Position numbers and translations under genes: made by a program. This document shows positions 16,622 to 34,018 of a stretch of DNA of 64,000 bases, in pieces (the stretch's first letter is position 1; each line of letters opens with the position of its first letter). The notes under the pieces are model-generated. The model was not told where the DNA came from. It ran no database searches and was given only the letters and a program-made list of their open reading frames with translations. The stretch comes from G963422445 sp963422445 (GTDB lineage: Bacteria; Pseudomonadota; Alphaproteobacteria; Thalassobaculales; Thalassobaculaceae). The DNA lies in the NCBI GenBank assembly GCA_963422445.2, contig OY729512.2:1798001-1862000 (forward strand), given 5' to 3'.

Positions 16622-16968
16622 GCCGCCGGCCGTCCCCTCGAAGCCCTGTTCTTCTTGGCGGTCGGCGAGGCGGAGTTACGTTACGGTGCCGCCATTCTTC
16701 CGGCGGGCCGGCGCCGGAAAACGCTGGTCTTGGATATTGAGGCGATGCTGCGTGACGCATTCGAGAACCGGGTGCCGTCGTTCGACAGCGGCACCGCGCG
16801 CGCATACGCGGACATCGCCGCCACGCGCCGTTCCGCCGGGCGCGCCGTCGCCACCGGCCGACTGCTAGATCGCGGCGGTCGCACGGACGCGCAACATGGC
16901 GGTAGTGACGCGCAATGTTCGGGACTTCGAGCACATCGACGTCAAGGTTGTCGATCTGTGGGGGCGGC
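16622..16968 (+). pseudogene. FitB/VapC-like PIN toxin, broken
   Basis: The remnant of the toxin that pairs with the antitoxin upstream. The first 40 or so residues, including the initial catalytic Asp of the PIN fold, are missing. Recognisable parts are 'AVGEAELRYGAAILPAGRRR', 'FENRVPSFDSGTARAYADIA' and, in a second frame, 'IAAVARTRNMAVVTRNVRDF' with the final Asp region. There is a frameshift near 16860 and a TAG where the family has Gln ('ADC-stop-IAAVAR'). It is not functional, so the toxin and antitoxin have decayed together. Confidence 0.78.
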
Positions 16969-17523
16969 ATGAGCAACGCGACCGAAGCCTTTGCGCGCGT
17001 CAGGATCCACGCCTTCCTCAAGCATGCGGGTTGGAACCTGACCGACGGTGTGAGCGTTCTGTTCAGGCACGCCCTTCTGGAAGATACGCTGGCAGACTAC
17101 GCGCGGTGCGATCGGTCGGGCGATCCGATGGCGGTGATCGTGACCAAGCGCGCCAGCATCGACCCCATCGCTGCCCAGGACCGGGGACACCACTATGCCG
17201 AACAGCTCGGCGTGCCGTTCGTCTTCCTGTCGAATGGTGAGGAAGTGCGGCTCCTGGCCCGCGACCTACCGAAGGTCGCCATCGACCGGAAGGGCATCGA
17301 CTGCGACTACCAGATCGAATGCGTCGATGTGCCGTCCGGCGAAGTGGCGCGCGGGCGGCGCAGGCTGCTCGTCGAGGTGATCACGGGCGCCTGCAAGACG
17401 CGGATGATGTTGACCAGGTATTCCGGGAGGAGACGCTGCGGCCGGTTTGGCTCGTGGTCCCTCCAGCTACCCGTTGAAGGGAGAATACGCACTCTTCAGA
17501 CCAAATGCATGTTTGACGTGTGA
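16969..17523 (+). pseudogene. N-terminal remnant of a second-type HsdR/DEAD helicase
   Basis: ATG at 16969 begins 'MSNATEAFARVRIHAFLKHA', then 'DPMAVIVTKRASIDPIAAQD' and 'EQLGVPFVFLSNGEEV', the N-terminal nuclease region of a type I R protein of a different branch from the other three copies here. The piece between 'LARDLPKVAIDRK' and 'DYQIECVDV' is shortened, and the Walker A is degenerate ('VEVITGACKTRM' where family members have TGTGKT). The frame ends at 17523, long before the helicase domains. It faces the end of the intact hsdR at 17536 tail to tail. Confidence 0.72.
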
Positions 17524-17535
17524 TGTTTTCGAACA

Positions 17536-20675
<3,140 letters not shown>

Positions 20676-20676
<1 letters not shown>

Positions 20677-21167
20677 CAGGCCGCGGCCCCGCCCATTCCC
20701 AGGACGGATCTTGCGCGCTCGCGGCGGAGCATGTCGTAGGGGCTCATGCAGCGTAGCCCGAGGCCGACGCAGGCGTTCGGAATCTTGATTTTGCTGGTGG
20801 CGTCGGCGGGGATTTCGTGCGTAACTACGATGCGCTTGTGAGCCAGAGCGTGCACGACAAGCCAATAGTTGGCGACCTGCAGGAAGGTTGCGACTGCGGG
20901 CGGCCGGTATCCATGACCGCTCGCCCAATCGCTCACGGTGCGAAGTGTCGGCAACACGGCGTCGTCCGGTTGCAGAAAGAACCCGTCGCCTCGCGCTGCT
21001 GCCCACTCCATCAATTCGTCGTCTCCGGCTTGCAGTTCGTCCGCGACCTTCTCGATGCTCGCGACCTTGCCCGCACCGTTTTGTTCAACCAACCAGTCCC
21101 ACAAGGCGGGGCAGAAATCGAAACCGTAGTGCAGGTTCCCGGCCCGAATGAACGCGTTGGCGTCCAT
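20676..21167 (-). CDS. DUF4411 PIN-like protein
   Basis: 163 residues starting 'MDANAFIRAGNLHYGFDFCP', with acidic residues spaced as in PIN nucleases and the family motif 'IVVTHEIPADATSKIKIPNA', ending 'LRCMSPYDMLRRER'. DUF4411 proteins are PIN-domain relatives, often toxins paired with ImmA/IrrE-type partners; here the partner position is taken by the AlbA/Schlafen-type gene. The start ATG (21167) shares a base with the stop of the upstream gene and its own stop shares a base with the hsdR start, so it is translated as part of the restriction operon. It may act as a back-up toxin or nuclease of that system; this is inference. Confidence 0.8.
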
Positions 21168-22904
21168 CACGGTTTGAACGGTCGGTATTCGATCAAGGAG
21201 GACCGGCCGAGGATGTCGACGATGGTGACCGACAAATCCGAGCCATAGGCGTCCGTCAGCCGTATCGGTTTGCCGGGTCGAAACGGCACCGGCTGCTGCC
21301 GTCCCTCGTTGATGGCGATGTTGTCAGCGTATAGATAGGTCCGGTCGGAAGTATCGCGTATTGGGTTCAGCTGTCCGCGCAGGCTAGGAAGGTGCCCCGT
21401 GCTCTGCGCGAAAATCGCTGCACCGCCGGACTCCAGCGGTTCGAGTTCGAGCAGAAGACCACCCCGATTTGGCGTCCACGCTCTCTCCAGTCCGGCCGCG
21501 TACCCGGGCCCGGCGGCGTAGACCGTCATCGGTAGATGCGTCGTGTAAAGATCCAGGGCTGCATTGCCGTCCTCGTCGGTAATCGCCCGCACCCAGGTCT
21601 TGTTGGGAAAAAGCGCGAGGACCTCGATGCCGGCAAGAGGCTTGCCTCTGGAATGCACCGTGACTGTCGCGTCGGCGGGAACAAGCTCCAGCTTCGCGGC
21701 AGGGATTCGGAGCACCAAGCTGGAATCGTCAACTATCTCATATTCCGGCAGCACACCGGTGGCTTCTTCAGTTTCCGTACGGATGATCGACACACCGTCC
21801 CCCCGGCGTTCCATCAGGTACCTTCGCTGACCCGACCCCGCCATGTCGGCGACAGGGATGCGGCCGAACACGGAAGCGAGCACCTCGTTGCGGGTAGCCT
21901 GGCTGGCCTCCATGCCATCGATGGTCATGCCGTTGGGTAGCCTGGCCGGGCGAATCGATCTCCAGGCGGTCCTTGAACATGGATAGCCGGATCCTCCGCG
22001 AAGACATGGAATAGTCGCGGTGCGCGACCGCATTGACCACTGCCTCGAACACAGCGGCTTTGCTGTACTGGGAAATGTTCTCCCGCTCCGGAGTCTTGCG
22101 CGCGGAAACACGCATATTCCGAACGACGAACTGGACCGCGTCCCCGATCTGTGTGGGCAGCGGGCCAGCGATCTCCTGCGCGTCCAACTGGCCCGAGGCA
22201 CGATCCAATCCGCGATAATGTGTCGCCGCGATGGTCGCTTGCGGCAACCAGTCCTGCGGTGAGGGGGCACAAAGCAATATGCCGGCCATGGTGGCTCGAT
22301 CCACGCCGGCTTCATCCCGCGCCAGTAGGCGGAGATTCAGCAATCCACGCCGCGGATCCGCCGCGCTCGACACGCTGAGCAACGGCTCCCACAGGCGCTC
22401 GCTGAGCGTCTCGAAGCCCGTTTCGGGCACGACTTGATTGTCGAACCAGAGATAACGGCTCTGCGCACGATTCTGCGCCAGCCTCAGGCTCTCGTCCCTC
22501 AGGAGGCGCCGCTTGGTTGCACCAATCCGAATGAATGCTTGCCCGCCTCGCTCATGTAGAGCCTCGCCGCGCGGCACTGCCACCAGCACGAATGCCTCAC
22601 CGTCCAATTCCCTGTGATGGACGTGGACGCGTAATGGCGGCTCAAGGGCGTCGGTGCTGATCTCTACCAGCAGACTATCCAAGGCTATCATCTGTTCTCG
22701 CGACATACCTTGGATTGTTCCGTCGTCGGCCACTCCGCACAGCACAACACCACCGTCGGCATTGGCGAACGCGCCCAGTTCGTTCGCGAGGTCGTCTCTG
22801 TTCGGACTGGTCGGTTTGTTGTCGGTGAACTCGATACGTTTGAATTCCCATCGACTGTCCTCGCCCAAGTGAAGCTGTCGGCGGATGTCTTCGTCTTGGA
22901 TCAT
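21167..22904 (-). pseudogene. AlbA_2/Schlafen-type ATP-binding protein, single frameshift
   Basis: The N-terminal part ('MIQDEDIRRQLHLGEDSRWE', 'ELGAFANADGGVVLCGVADD', 'HERGGQAFIRIGATKRR') is the AlbA_2 (Schlafen-like) domain, and 'AVFEAVVNAVAHRDYSM' is the ATPase-like C-terminal region of this family. After 'LEIDSPG' (near 21942) one extra C shifts the frame; the continuation ('RLPNGMTIDGMEASQATRNE') is in the next frame and runs without further damage to 21167, including an unusual beta-rich tail. Without the indel the protein would be about 578 residues. Start and stop both overlap neighbours by one base (TGATG). It is either a recent mutation or a sequence error in an otherwise intact gene. 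Confidence 0.82.
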
Positions 22905-24183
22905 CACGCGACCGCCCCCACCGCCTTCTCGGCATCGCGGAGACGGATTTCGCCGGACATGAGTTTAGGGAGGAGTAGGTCTCGGGTCTGGGCGAGGGTG
23001 GACGTTTCGTGAATGTTTGCGCTAAGGTAATCGAGGAGTGGTTGCACGACACTTTGAAAGGCAAAAGTAACTTTCTCTGAAGGTAGGCATATCTTGTATT
23101 GAGCCATCGTCTTCCAACTGGTGCGTGGCATCTTAGTGCCGGTGGATGTACGGTCCGTGTAATGCACGAACTCATCCGAGGACAGGCAGGCGAGGGTGAA
23201 CGCTCCCCATTTCTGTGCCTGAGGGACCACGACAATAATGTCAGTCGAGCAGATGCCTTCCAGGGAAGCAACTCCGACCTTATGAAAGTACGGGCGCAGC
23301 TTTCCATACAGGATTTCCCCTGGATGGAATTGGGTCTTGTTGCTTTTGACCTTACCCGCAGCTCCCCAATGCGAGAGTGCAATCGATCGGCGTGGCATAT
23401 GCTCCAAACCGATATATGGCGTGTTCTCCGAAACGTCGGTAGGATTGACACTGCGGCGTGGAGATTCCGCGACGTCGGCAAGAGTTCCCCGATTCCACCC
23501 GACCGGCTTGTCTTCGTTGTCCAGCACGTCCGGGAACAGGTCCCAGGTTTCGGAGGTGAGGTAGGGGCCGCGCCCTTCTATCTTTGCCCGCACCGGGCCG
23601 AAATCGACGAACCAGTCCTTGAAGATCGCCCGCGCCATTGCCTCCAGCGTCTCGTTCATCCGCCGGTTCAAATCGATCTTGTTCTGAATTGGGCCGATGA
23701 CGCCGACGATTTCTGCCTGTTCCTTGGCGTCGGGAACACCAATAAGCGTTTGCTTGAGGTCCTGTATCGTGACGTGCCCCAAACCGGTGGTCTGTTTGTT
23801 CCTTGCGATTTCTGCAAACTTCGGCTTGAGCCATTTCAAAAGGAAGAACAGGAAGTCACCGGAGACGCCATCACAAGGGGTCACCTTGAAGATATGTTGA
23901 TTGAGCCAACCGTCTTCGCCGTCCCAGCGGAAGACATCGATGGAAGTATCGGGATTGCCAGACCAAGAGAAGAGCATATCGCCGAGTCCGACAGATACCG
24001 ACGGGCCATAGTCCGCCATTGTTCGCGCAGTCTGCGAAGTTACTCCAGCCTTCAACTCGGCGATCTTGATTATCGGTCGCCCCGCCTCGGCGAAGTCGAT
24101 GTTCTTGAAGGCCAGACCGTTCTTCCAGAGAGCCAGACTGAAGATGCTGGATCTCCGCCAATCTTTCGGAGCGGCAGACCCAA

Positions 24184-24187
<4 letters not shown>
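22904..24187 (-). CDS. hsdS: Type I specificity subunit HsdS
   Basis: 427 residues with two target-recognition halves separated by the conserved coiled-coil ('KIDLNRRMNETLEAMARAIF', then 'DWFVDFGPVRAKIEGRGP') and a second helix region near the C-terminus ('QTRDLLLPKLMSGEIRLRD'). It sets the DNA target of this operon's enzyme. The ATG at 24187 overlaps the hsdM stop (ATGA); a TTG nine bases further upstream is less likely. The central repeat is nearly the same as in the second HsdS at 36562, while the recognition domains differ, as expected for swappable specificity. Confidence 0.95.
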
Positions 24188-25725
<1,538 letters not shown>

Positions 25726-25958
25726 GTGGCCCGAACCCTTGATCGCCGCCGAAGATACAGTTTGCCCCGCCGGTCCCATGAACGCCACATTGGGCCTGAC
25801 CGGCACGGCCCGAGCGGGTGAATATCCCGCAGTACGCCGTGTCGCCATTCTGGCGTATCCGACGCTGGCCGACAAATCAATACGATGCCGGGTCATGAGG
25901 CGCGGATGGTTCCATGTCGCCCGGTTTGCCGTTCGAGCAACGGGCAATGAGAGTAGGG

Positions 25959-27332
25959 TCACAACCAGTCCAGGGCCGGGCGTACGGGAGGCGACCCGGC
26001 GTCGCCTTCCGATTCGGCGCCATCCGTCCGCTCGGTTTCCCTGGGTCTGACCCAAAGGGGAGCTCTCTCCTGTTCCGGCGTGGTCCGTCCCCTGGAGCTT
26101 GAAGACTCAGGCACGGCGGCCAATATGTCCAACTGTTCCGCTTGGTCCGGCAGCGGCGGCGGCTCGGCGCTGTACCCCATGGCGCGGGCGATGACGGCGG
26201 CGGCCTGCGCGGCGGCGTTTCTGAGCGCGCCGTCGTCGAGATGGGCGTAGATCGCGGTGGTCTCGCGCTGGCGGTGTCCGAGCAGCCGCCCGACGGTGGT
26301 CAGCCCGACGCCGTTCATGACGCCCTGCGAGGCCCAAGTGTGGCGGCAGTCGTGGATGCGAAGACCCGGAAGCCCCGCCTCGTCGCGGACGCCCACCCAG
26401 AACGTGTAGAGCCGCGCGGAGGTGATGTCCTCGGGAAAGACCCGGGCCCTGCCCTCGGATCGTGGCAGCGCCTTGAGCAGCCTTGCCGCTTCCGGCCCGA
26501 GCCAGACGGTGCGCGGGCCGGTCTTGGTGTCTTCGAGCCGCGCGCTCGCGCCGTCTCCGGTCAACTCGCCGATTTCGTCCCACTTGAGGTTGAGGACTTC
26601 GGAGAGCCGCGCCCCGGTGAGCGTCAGCAGGCGGATGACCGCCACCGGCCAGGGATGTTCTTCCCGGCGTCGGTCGAGCACCGCGCCGAGGCGTTCGAGC
26701 TCCGCATGATCGAGGTATCGGGCGACGGGCCTTCGCGCGTTCCTGACGATGTTGGCGCAGGCGTCGGGGACGTGCTCGTCCAGCTCTCCCCACTGGCGGG
26801 CGGAGGCGAGCATGGCGCGCAGGATCTCGAAGGCGCGGTTGGCCGCGCCGGGCTTGTCAACGCTCGCGGCGTCGAACCATGCGGAGACCCGCGCATGGTC
26901 GATGGCGTCGAGCTGGAGCCGCCCGAAGTGCGGCATCAGGCGATTGCGCAGGTAGATGTCGAAAGTCTTGAGCGAGGACGGTTTCCACCGATGTTCCCGC
27001 CGCGCACGGTAGCGGGCGGCGAAGTCCCGAAACAGCGGCGCCTTGTTCTTGCGCGGCGGCTTCACGCCCTCGCCGCCCCACAAGCGGGCGAGCACGGCGG
27101 CGCCTTCTCGGCGTGCCGCGTCGAGCGAGAGTTCGGGGAAGCGTCCCAGCGTGATTTTGCGCATGCGCCCGTTGACGCGGGTCTGGACGATGTAGGACCG
27201 GATGCCGGAGGGCTGCACCCGCACCCCGCAATGCGCCAGAAGGTTGTCCCACAGGGTGTATTCCATCGCCGCCGGCTTCGCGGCGGCGATGGCCTTCACG
27301 GTGAGCCGGATACGGTGCCTGCTGCCGCTCAT
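25959..27332 (-). CDS. Tyrosine recombinase/integrase (downstream of pair)
   Basis: 457 residues. The N-terminal arm-binding part ('RIRLTVKAIAAAKPAAM') and core-binding domain precede a complete catalytic domain: Arg in 'TGARLSEVLNLKW', 'HDCRHTWASQG' and the His-to-Tyr stretch 'GHRQRETTAIYAHLDD'. The ATG at 27332 overlaps the stop of the other recombinase (ATGA), so both are made from one message. The last 60 residues ('ESSSSRGRTTPEQERAPLW') are a low-complexity extension not needed for catalysis. It probably mobilises or excises a piece of this island. Confidence 0.9.
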   Translation of the reverse strand: MSGSRHRIRLTVKAIAAAKPAAMEYTLWDNLLAHCGVRVQPSGIRSYIVQTRVNGRMRKITLGRFPELSLDAARREGAAVLARLWGGEGVKPPRKNKAPLFRDFAARYRARREHRWKPSSLKTFDIYLRNRLMPHFGRLQLDAIDHARVSAWFDAASVDKPGAANRAFEILRAMLASARQWGELDEHVPDACANIVRNARRPVARYLDHAELERLGAVLDRRREEHPWPVAVIRLLTLTGARLSEVLNLKWDEIGELTGDGASARLEDTKTGPRTVWLGPEAARLLKALPRSEGRARVFPEDITSARLYTFWVGVRDEAGLPGLRIHDCRHTWASQGVMNGVGLTTVGRLLGHRQRETTAIYAHLDDGALRNAAAQAAAVIARAMGYSAEPPPLPDQAEQLDILAAVPESSSSRGRTTPEQERAPLWVRPRETERTDGAESEGDAGSPPVRPALDWL

Positions 27333-28471
27333 CGCCCGTCCTCCTTCCCGCTTCCGGTCATCGCGCCGTGGACGATGCCGGAGATGCGCCCCGCCGCCTC
27401 GCGAACGTGTTCGTCGGCGAGATGGGCGTAGCGCTCGGTGGAGGCGGTGTCGGCATGGCCCAACAGGCGGCCGACGGTGTAGAGGTCGAGGCCGCTCATC
27501 ACGGCATGGGAGGCGAACGTGTGCCGGCAGTCGTGGATGCGCACGTCGTCGAGCCCGGCGAGACCGCGCAGCTTCTGCCAGCGCAGACCAAGGTCCTTCA
27601 TGGGGCCGTCGCCCGTCCTGTTCGGGAAGACGAACCGCCCCTCTCGCGGCAGGCCGTTGAGGACGGCCCGTGCGGGAGGCGGGAGCTGGATCGTCTTCGG
27701 CCCGGTCTTCGAGTCCGGCAGGACGGCGCGGGCGCCGCGTATCCAGTCCCACCGGAGCCCGGTGATCTCCGAGGACCGCGCCCCGGTGACCAGCAGGAGC
27801 CGGATCGCGGCGGCGGCCTGCTGGTCGTCGGCATGGTCGAGCACGAAGCCGAGGCGCTTCAGCTCGTCCGGCGAGAGGAAGCGCTCGCGCGGTGTCGTCT
27901 TGTAGCGGCGCATGTTGCGGCAGGGGTTCGAGCCTTGGGGGCGAAGGTCCCACAGCTCGGCGTACCGCATCATGACCGAAAGCACGGGCAGGGTCCGGTT
28001 GGCGTTGCCCGGCGTCCCGCTCATGGAGTCGAACCACCGCCGCACATCGGCGCGGTCGACCTCCGGGACGCGCATATTGCCAAAGAAGGGGGTAAGATGG
28101 CGGTCGATCAGATGGCGGTTGCCTTCGCGCGTGGACGGTTTCCAGCGCCGCCCCTGGCGGCGTATGAACTCCTGCACGAAATCGGCGAACAGCGGGCCGG
28201 CCTGGCGCTCGGCTTTCGTGGCCTCGATCGCCGCGAGAGCCTTCTCTCTCGCCTCGGCGGCGGTCATCTCCTCCGCCGTGCCGAGAACGACATTCTCCGC
28301 GCCGGGCCTGCGCGGAACCCGGACGAAGAAGGTCTTCGTCCCGTCCCTGGCGACCTTGAGGCCGAAGGCGGGCAGGTCCCTGTCGATGACGGTCAGGCCG
28401 TTCCGTCCGAACTTCCGCTCGCGGAAGCTGCGGCGGAGCGTGCGTTCGTTGATGGTGGCGTGGATGCGCAT
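27329..28471 (-). CDS. Tyrosine recombinase/integrase (upstream of pair)
   Basis: 380 residues, P4-like integrase layout: DUF4102-type N-terminal domain ('LRRSFRERKFGRNGLTVIDR'), core-binding domain, and catalytic residues in 'TGARSSEITGLRW', 'HDCRHTFASHAV' and 'GHADTASTERYAHLAD'. It is about 35 percent alike by eye to its downstream partner, so the two are old paralogues, not a recent tandem duplication. Pairs of different recombinases are known in some integrative elements where both are needed. The promoter should lie in 28472-28660, which contains AT-richer sequence (TTACGTAGCGGAAAATATCC). Confidence 0.9.
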   Translation of the reverse strand: MRIHATINERTLRRSFRERKFGRNGLTVIDRDLPAFGLKVARDGTKTFFVRVPRRPGAENVVLGTAEEMTAAEAREKALAAIEATKAERQAGPLFADFVQEFIRRQGRRWKPSTREGNRHLIDRHLTPFFGNMRVPEVDRADVRRWFDSMSGTPGNANRTLPVLSVMMRYAELWDLRPQGSNPCRNMRRYKTTPRERFLSPDELKRLGFVLDHADDQQAAAAIRLLLVTGARSSEITGLRWDWIRGARAVLPDSKTGPKTIQLPPPARAVLNGLPREGRFVFPNRTGDGPMKDLGLRWQKLRGLAGLDDVRIHDCRHTFASHAVMSGLDLYTVGRLLGHADTASTERYAHLADEHVREAAGRISGIVHGAMTGSGKEDGR

Positions 28472-28662
28472 GGGCGTCTTCTCCGTTGTCTGTTCCCTCG
28501 GGCGCCGCCCGTTCCAAGGGAACGAAACGGCGGCTTTGGACAGACAACGCGGCCCGCGCGGGGGATCGCGGCGGCAGGCCGGTCCCAGCCTAAGCCACTG
28601 TTACGTAGCGGAAAATATCCGGTGTACGCGAACCGGTCAGGTCTCGCTCAAGGCACCACCGG

Positions 28663-28784
28663 TGCGTGTGGTGTGAGAATACAGCCGCTCAGCGGTCAGA
28701 TGAGACCGAACCGGGCGGCATGATCGGAAGGGGAAATCGCGGCCGGCGAACGCGGCAGAGGGGAGCCGCTGCGGCGATTGAGCG
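28663..28784 (-). repeat. Degenerate repeat R2
   Basis: Shares TGCGTGTGGTGTGAGAA (28663-28679, identical to 11416-11432) and GGAGCCGC-T-GCGGCGATTGAGCG (28762-28784, one mismatch to R1). The middle differs. It has the same orientation as R1. Confidence 0.75.
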
Positions 28785-29715
28785 GCGGGCGCTGCGGCGC
28801 GGAGTGCGCGAGGCAGCGGGGAGCGGCCTGCGGGCGTGGTCTGCATGAACGTCCGCAGGAACGCCGGGAGCATAGCGACGGGCAGTGCGCGGTTGCCGAT
28901 GCACTCATGCGGAGCACGCTGCCGAGGGGGCGGGCGAAGCGAGGCGTCGGGCGCGTCGCTGCACTGGATCGTGACGGGAAGGATGTGCGGGCCGCGCCGT
29001 CTGCCCCGGACTGCGATCCGGGGGTGAGCGACGGCCAGTGTTGGCGCTGCGGTCAGGCGACGGCCTTCAGCACTCCGGCGGCGCGGTCCCCCTTTTTGGT
29101 CGGACACCGCGACCGCTACCCGCCTTCGCTTCGCGCGTCGCCTGCGGCGCCGCGCTCCGCGGCGGCTCCGCCGCTCCTTCCCCGCAGACCGCTCGCCAGA
29201 CGACGATGATGTTCCCCCGCATCGTGCCGGTGTCGCCGACGACGATGCCGGCGCTGCGGTCGATGGTGACGAGGATGCTGCTGCCGGCGGTGTTGCCGGT
29301 GCTGGTCATTCCGCTGGTGCCCAAGATGCTGACCGGTGTGCCGGACGGTAAGGTGAATCTGGGCGCGTCGCTGCGCGCTCCGCTTGCCCGGCGGCTCGCT
29401 GCGCTCCCCGCCGTTGCCGGTCCGCCACCGTCGTCGTCATCATCGACGGCATCGGTCGCTCGACCGCCGTATGCTCCTCGCGACGGCGCTGCGCGCCGTG
29501 CTCGTCGTAGTGCTCGCCTCGCTCGCCCTGGCCGGCTGCGGGCATCGCCTCGGACCGTCGCGGCAACACTCCGTGCGTCGCCGGTGCCCGCTTCGCCGCG
29601 CACCGCGCTCCGCACTACGCCGTGCAGTCGTGTCCGCATCAGTGCGGACACTTCCGCCCGAGCCTCCGGCAGCGTGCTGCGCACGACTGCCTGCGGCTCC
29701 GTCCGCACCGCCGCC

Positions 29716-29835
29716 CGCTCACGCGCCGCGGCGGCTCCCCTCCGCCGGATTCCCCGGCGTCGATTCCCCAAACCTCAATGCTGCCGATTCGGCCGTCCCG
29801 ACCGCCGGGTGGCCTTAGGTCTCACACCCGACGCA
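29716..29835 (+). repeat. Degenerate repeat R3 (inverted relative to R1/R2)
   Basis: Plus-strand sequence CGCTC-ACGCGCCGCGGCGGCTCC ... GGTCTCACACCCGACGCA aligns along its full 120 bases with the reverse complement of R2, including GGCTCCCCTCYGCCG and GATTYCCC blocks. R2 and R3 thus face each other across about 0.9 kb. Confidence 0.65.
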
Positions 29836-29947
29836 TCGGCGATGCAGACATCGCGGTGGCTGCCCATGGCCGCGATTGGCCGACTATGCCCCCGGTCTTG
29901 CACACTTCCATCCACTCCTGTCCGCTCCTGGCATGCCGGAAAAAGCT

Positions 29948-29963
29948 GCCACCGATCGGTGGC
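29948..29963. promoter_or_regulatory. 16-bp perfect palindrome, copy 1
   Basis: GCCACCGATCGGTGGC, followed by GCGGACC. It is a probable operator for the ribbon-helix-helix protein 300 bp downstream; the same 16 bases recur at 30076. Confidence 0.6.
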
Positions 29964-30075
29964 GCGGACCACTGGTCGCAACCCGGAAATTTGCGCGGTT
30001 TTTCAGTGTGTTGTCGACCTGAGCACCGATTGCCACCGCCTCGTGTTTCGGCCGCGTCTATGGTATTTCCTGCGC

Positions 30076-30091
30076 GCCACCGATCGGTGGC
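30076..30091. promoter_or_regulatory. 16-bp perfect palindrome, copy 2
   Basis: GCCACCGATCGGTGGC, followed by ACGGACA, 128 bp from copy 1. A third imperfect site (CACCGATTGCCACCG, near 30021) lies between them. Confidence 0.6.
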
Positions 30092-30265
30092 ACGGACAGC
30101 GCCACCATATGACCGCAACCCGTCGCCGGCGACCGTCTCATCCGCCGTTCGCACCGCGCGCGGTATGCGGTCCTTGCGGTCCGAGCGGTGCCTGAATTCG
30201 TGGCAAACTCGACCCGGGCGAGCCACATTCGTGACGAGTATCCAAGACAACAACGGCGACATGCA

Positions 30266-30589
30266 ATGACGGATTCGACCAACAGGACCCTCAGCAAGCA
30301 CATCCGCGTGCTCCCCGAGCAGTGGCAACGCATCGAGCGGGCCTCCCAGAGTACCGCCCTCACGGCCAATCAGCTCGTCATCGAGCTCGCGATCGAAGCC
30401 CTCGACCGGCGCGAATGGCCCAGGACCGAGGCCGAAATCAAGGTCGCGCGAGCCTCGTTGTTCGCCGCCCAGGCCCTCGCGCGCGGCCTCATCGCGGACG
30501 GACGCGACCAGGAAGTTCAGGAAATCCGCGAATTCATCTCGACCATCGTGCCCGATCCTGTCGCGAACTCGCCAAGTGACCGCGCCTAG
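30266..30589 (+). CDS. Ribbon-helix-helix DNA-binding protein
   Basis: 107 residues. The N-terminus ('SKHIRVLPEQWQRIERAS', 'LTANQLVIELAIEALDRREW') is a ribbon-helix-helix-like DNA-binding unit; the rest is a helical tail ('RASLFAAQALARGLIADG') ending 'EIREFISTIVPD'. The ATG at 30266 has no strong ribosome binding site. A 5' remnant of the same family lies at 10846-11049 in the opposite orientation. With two palindromes upstream it probably represses its own promoter; whether it also has a toxin or mobilisation partner cannot be seen. Downstream, 30590-30880 holds no gene. Confidence 0.7.
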   Translation: MTDSTNRTLSKHIRVLPEQWQRIERASQSTALTANQLVIELAIEALDRREWPRTEAEIKVARASLFAAQALARGLIADGRDQEVQEIREFISTIVPDPVANSPSDRA

Positions 30590-30880
30590 GTTCTGTACCC
30601 ATAAGTTACCAGATGTGGTATGTCTGGCGGCCTTTGGGGTGGAGATATGTGAGGTTGGCGATGGGGCGGCAGCACCCATTGCGGTAAAAGAACAAAAAGA
30701 GAGCACGCTGGTTCGTACATAGGTCCGGAAATTGGCGGACGCTCGTACCTGCGGCTCGAGCGACGCCGCGAAACACGATGGACATTCTCGGGGCGGCGCA
30801 CCGCCGAAATGCCTGTTGCGCCAGATACCGTCTTTCGTCCCCGACGGAGACCAATTCCCCTGCCGGAGGACGCCTTCGCC

Positions 30881-34018
<3,138 letters not shown>

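Larger units (their letters stand above)
28472..30265. other. 1.8-kb repeat-rich region without a confident gene
   Basis: Very GC-rich, with open frames on several strands and repeated words such as CGCTGCGCTC and GGCGGCTCCGCCGC. It contains repeats R2 and R3, a stretch homologous in inverted orientation to 11870-12120, and two 16-bp palindromes near its right end. A short plus-strand frame with a lipoprotein-like start ('MLLATALRAVLVVVLASLAL', near 29470) exists but has no good ribosome binding site and I do not call it. Confidence 0.6.

Noticed and set aside
25959..28547. Single 862-codon recombinase
   Set aside because: Two complete recombinases in different frames joined by an ATGA overlap explain the sequence better; the N-terminal part of the long frame is antiphase to the first one.
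29067..29771. 234-codon minus-strand frame with a run of Asp
   Set aside because: Low-complexity, no ribosome binding site, and overlaps degenerate repeats.
28836..30200. Retron or group II intron remnant in the non-coding stretch
   Set aside because: No reverse transcriptase motif (YxDD) in any frame and no recognisable intron domain V.
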